NCBI GenBank assembly: GCA_030831005.1 | Contig: JAURLW010000096.1 | Span: 1 to 5,918, forward strand | DNA length: 5,918 nucleotides | Reading direction: 5' to 3' | DNA from: Bacteroidota bacterium | GTDB lineage: Bacteria; Bacteroidota; Bacteroidia; Chitinophagales; Chitinophagaceae | Shown here: positions 5,476-5,918 of the stretch, one piece after another | Numbering within the stretch: position 1 is the stretch's first letter | Layout of the letters: every line of letters begins with the position of its first letter | The notes under the pieces: model-generated | Seen by the model: only the letters and a program-made list of their open reading frames with translations | Databases searched by the model: none | Told to the model about the DNA's origin: nothing | Translations under genes and position numbers: made by a program

Positions 5476-5918
5476 ATGTCAAAAAAAATTGTAATTACCG
5501 GTGGTGCCGGATTTATTGGCTCACATGTTGTTCGTTTGTTTGTTAACAAATATCCATCGTATCAAATTTTCAATTTAGACTGCCTAACCTATGCAGGTAA
5601 TCTTGAAAATTTGAAAGACATTCAAGATGCGCCTAATTATACTTTTTTAAAGGCCGACATCAACAATGCTCAAGAGATTAATGATTTATTTGAACAACAT
5701 GCTTTTGATGCCGTCATTCATTTAGCTGCCGAAAGCCATGTAGATCGTTCTATTACTGATCCTAATGCATTTATTCAAACCAATGTAATGGGAACAGCTA
5801 ATTTATTAAACGCTGCTAAAACACTTTGGAAAAACGATTATACTAACAAACGTTTTTATCATGTTTCTACCGATGAAGTGTATGGTTCTTTAGGCGAAAC
5901 CGGCTTCTTTTTAGAAAC
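5476..5918 (+). CDS. rmlB: dTDP-glucose 4,6-dehydratase, 3' end off the window
   Basis: RmlB is an NAD-dependent short-chain dehydrogenase/reductase of the extended type. It converts dTDP-glucose to dTDP-4-keto-6-deoxyglucose, the second step of dTDP-L-rhamnose synthesis and a branch point to other deoxysugars. The 147 visible residues cover less than half of the usual 350 or so. The Rossmann motif TGGAGFIG is at 8-15 and D35 lies in the NAD-binding loop (LDCLTYAGNLENL). HLAAESHVDRS is at 82-92, and the catalytic Thr132-Asp133-Glu134 triad lies within STDEVYG. The YxxxK motif lies beyond the edge. ATG 5476 gives MSKKIVITGG, the common family start. ATG 5467, in frame three codons upstream, is the alternative. 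No TAnnTTTG promoter is seen between accC and this gene. Other sugar-nucleotide dehydratases are less likely given DCLTYAGNLENL and the STDEVYG motif. Confidence 0.93.
   Translation, partial: MSKKIVITGGAGFIGSHVVRLFVNKYPSYQIFNLDCLTYAGNLENLKDIQDAPNYTFLKADINNAQEINDLFEQHAFDAVIHLAAESHVDRSITDPNAFIQTNVMGTANLLNAAKTLWKNDYTNKRFYHVSTDEVYGSLGETGFFLE

Noticed and set aside
1..5918. A new defence, mobile or accessory gene system
   Set aside because: All six genes belong to well-known core families in ordinary operon order. There is no transposase, integrase, toxin-antitoxin pair, direct-repeat array or composition break. Novelty here is limited to residue-level and regulatory features.

Overview
The window looks like chromosomal housekeeping DNA from a member of the Bacteroidota. 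Four things point there. The DNA is AT-rich. No gene start is preceded by a Shine-Dalgarno purine tract. The one clear promoter has the Bacteroidota -7 form TAnnTTTG. All six proteins resemble Bacteroidota family versions. I cannot place it below phylum with confidence. There are no mobile elements, RNA genes, CRISPR arrays or minus-strand genes.

Layout: (1) positions 1-2761 hold the 3' part of der (two-domain ribosome-assembly GTPase, N-terminus off the window) and, 11 nt later, rimO (ribosomal protein S12 methylthiotransferase, TTG start). A strong intrinsic terminator at 2785-2818 closes this unit. (2) An A-rich spacer of about 215 nt carries helically phased A-tracts and then a TAnnTTTG promoter. 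(3) That promoter drives efp (elongation factor P), accB (biotin carboxyl carrier protein) and accC (biotin carboxylase), all on the + strand with 21 and 38 nt gaps. A second hairpin terminator follows accC at 5437-5464. (4) The 5' part of rmlB (dTDP-glucose 4,6-dehydratase) starts almost directly on the U-tract of that terminator and runs off the right edge.

Themes: der, rimO and efp all serve the ribosome (50S assembly, S12 modification, rescue of polyproline stalls). accB and accC supply two parts of acetyl-CoA carboxylase for fatty-acid synthesis. rmlB makes the dTDP-4-keto sugar on the way to dTDP-L-rhamnose.

The most interesting signal is in efp. The tip of its functional loop carries Arg at residue 32, inside N-K-T-A-R-S-A-A, instead of the lysine typical of most EF-Ps. 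From memory of the family, this lines up without gaps with the Arg32 loop of Pseudomonas EF-P, which EarP rhamnosylates using dTDP-L-rhamnose. A dTDP-rhamnose pathway gene lies three genes downstream. An EF-P arginine-rhamnosylation route in this Bacteroidota lineage is therefore a testable hypothesis, but no EarP gene is visible here. Other points of note are an unusually long acidic linker in Der, phased A-tracts upstream of the efp promoter, and a Pro-to-Gly change in a conserved AccC motif.
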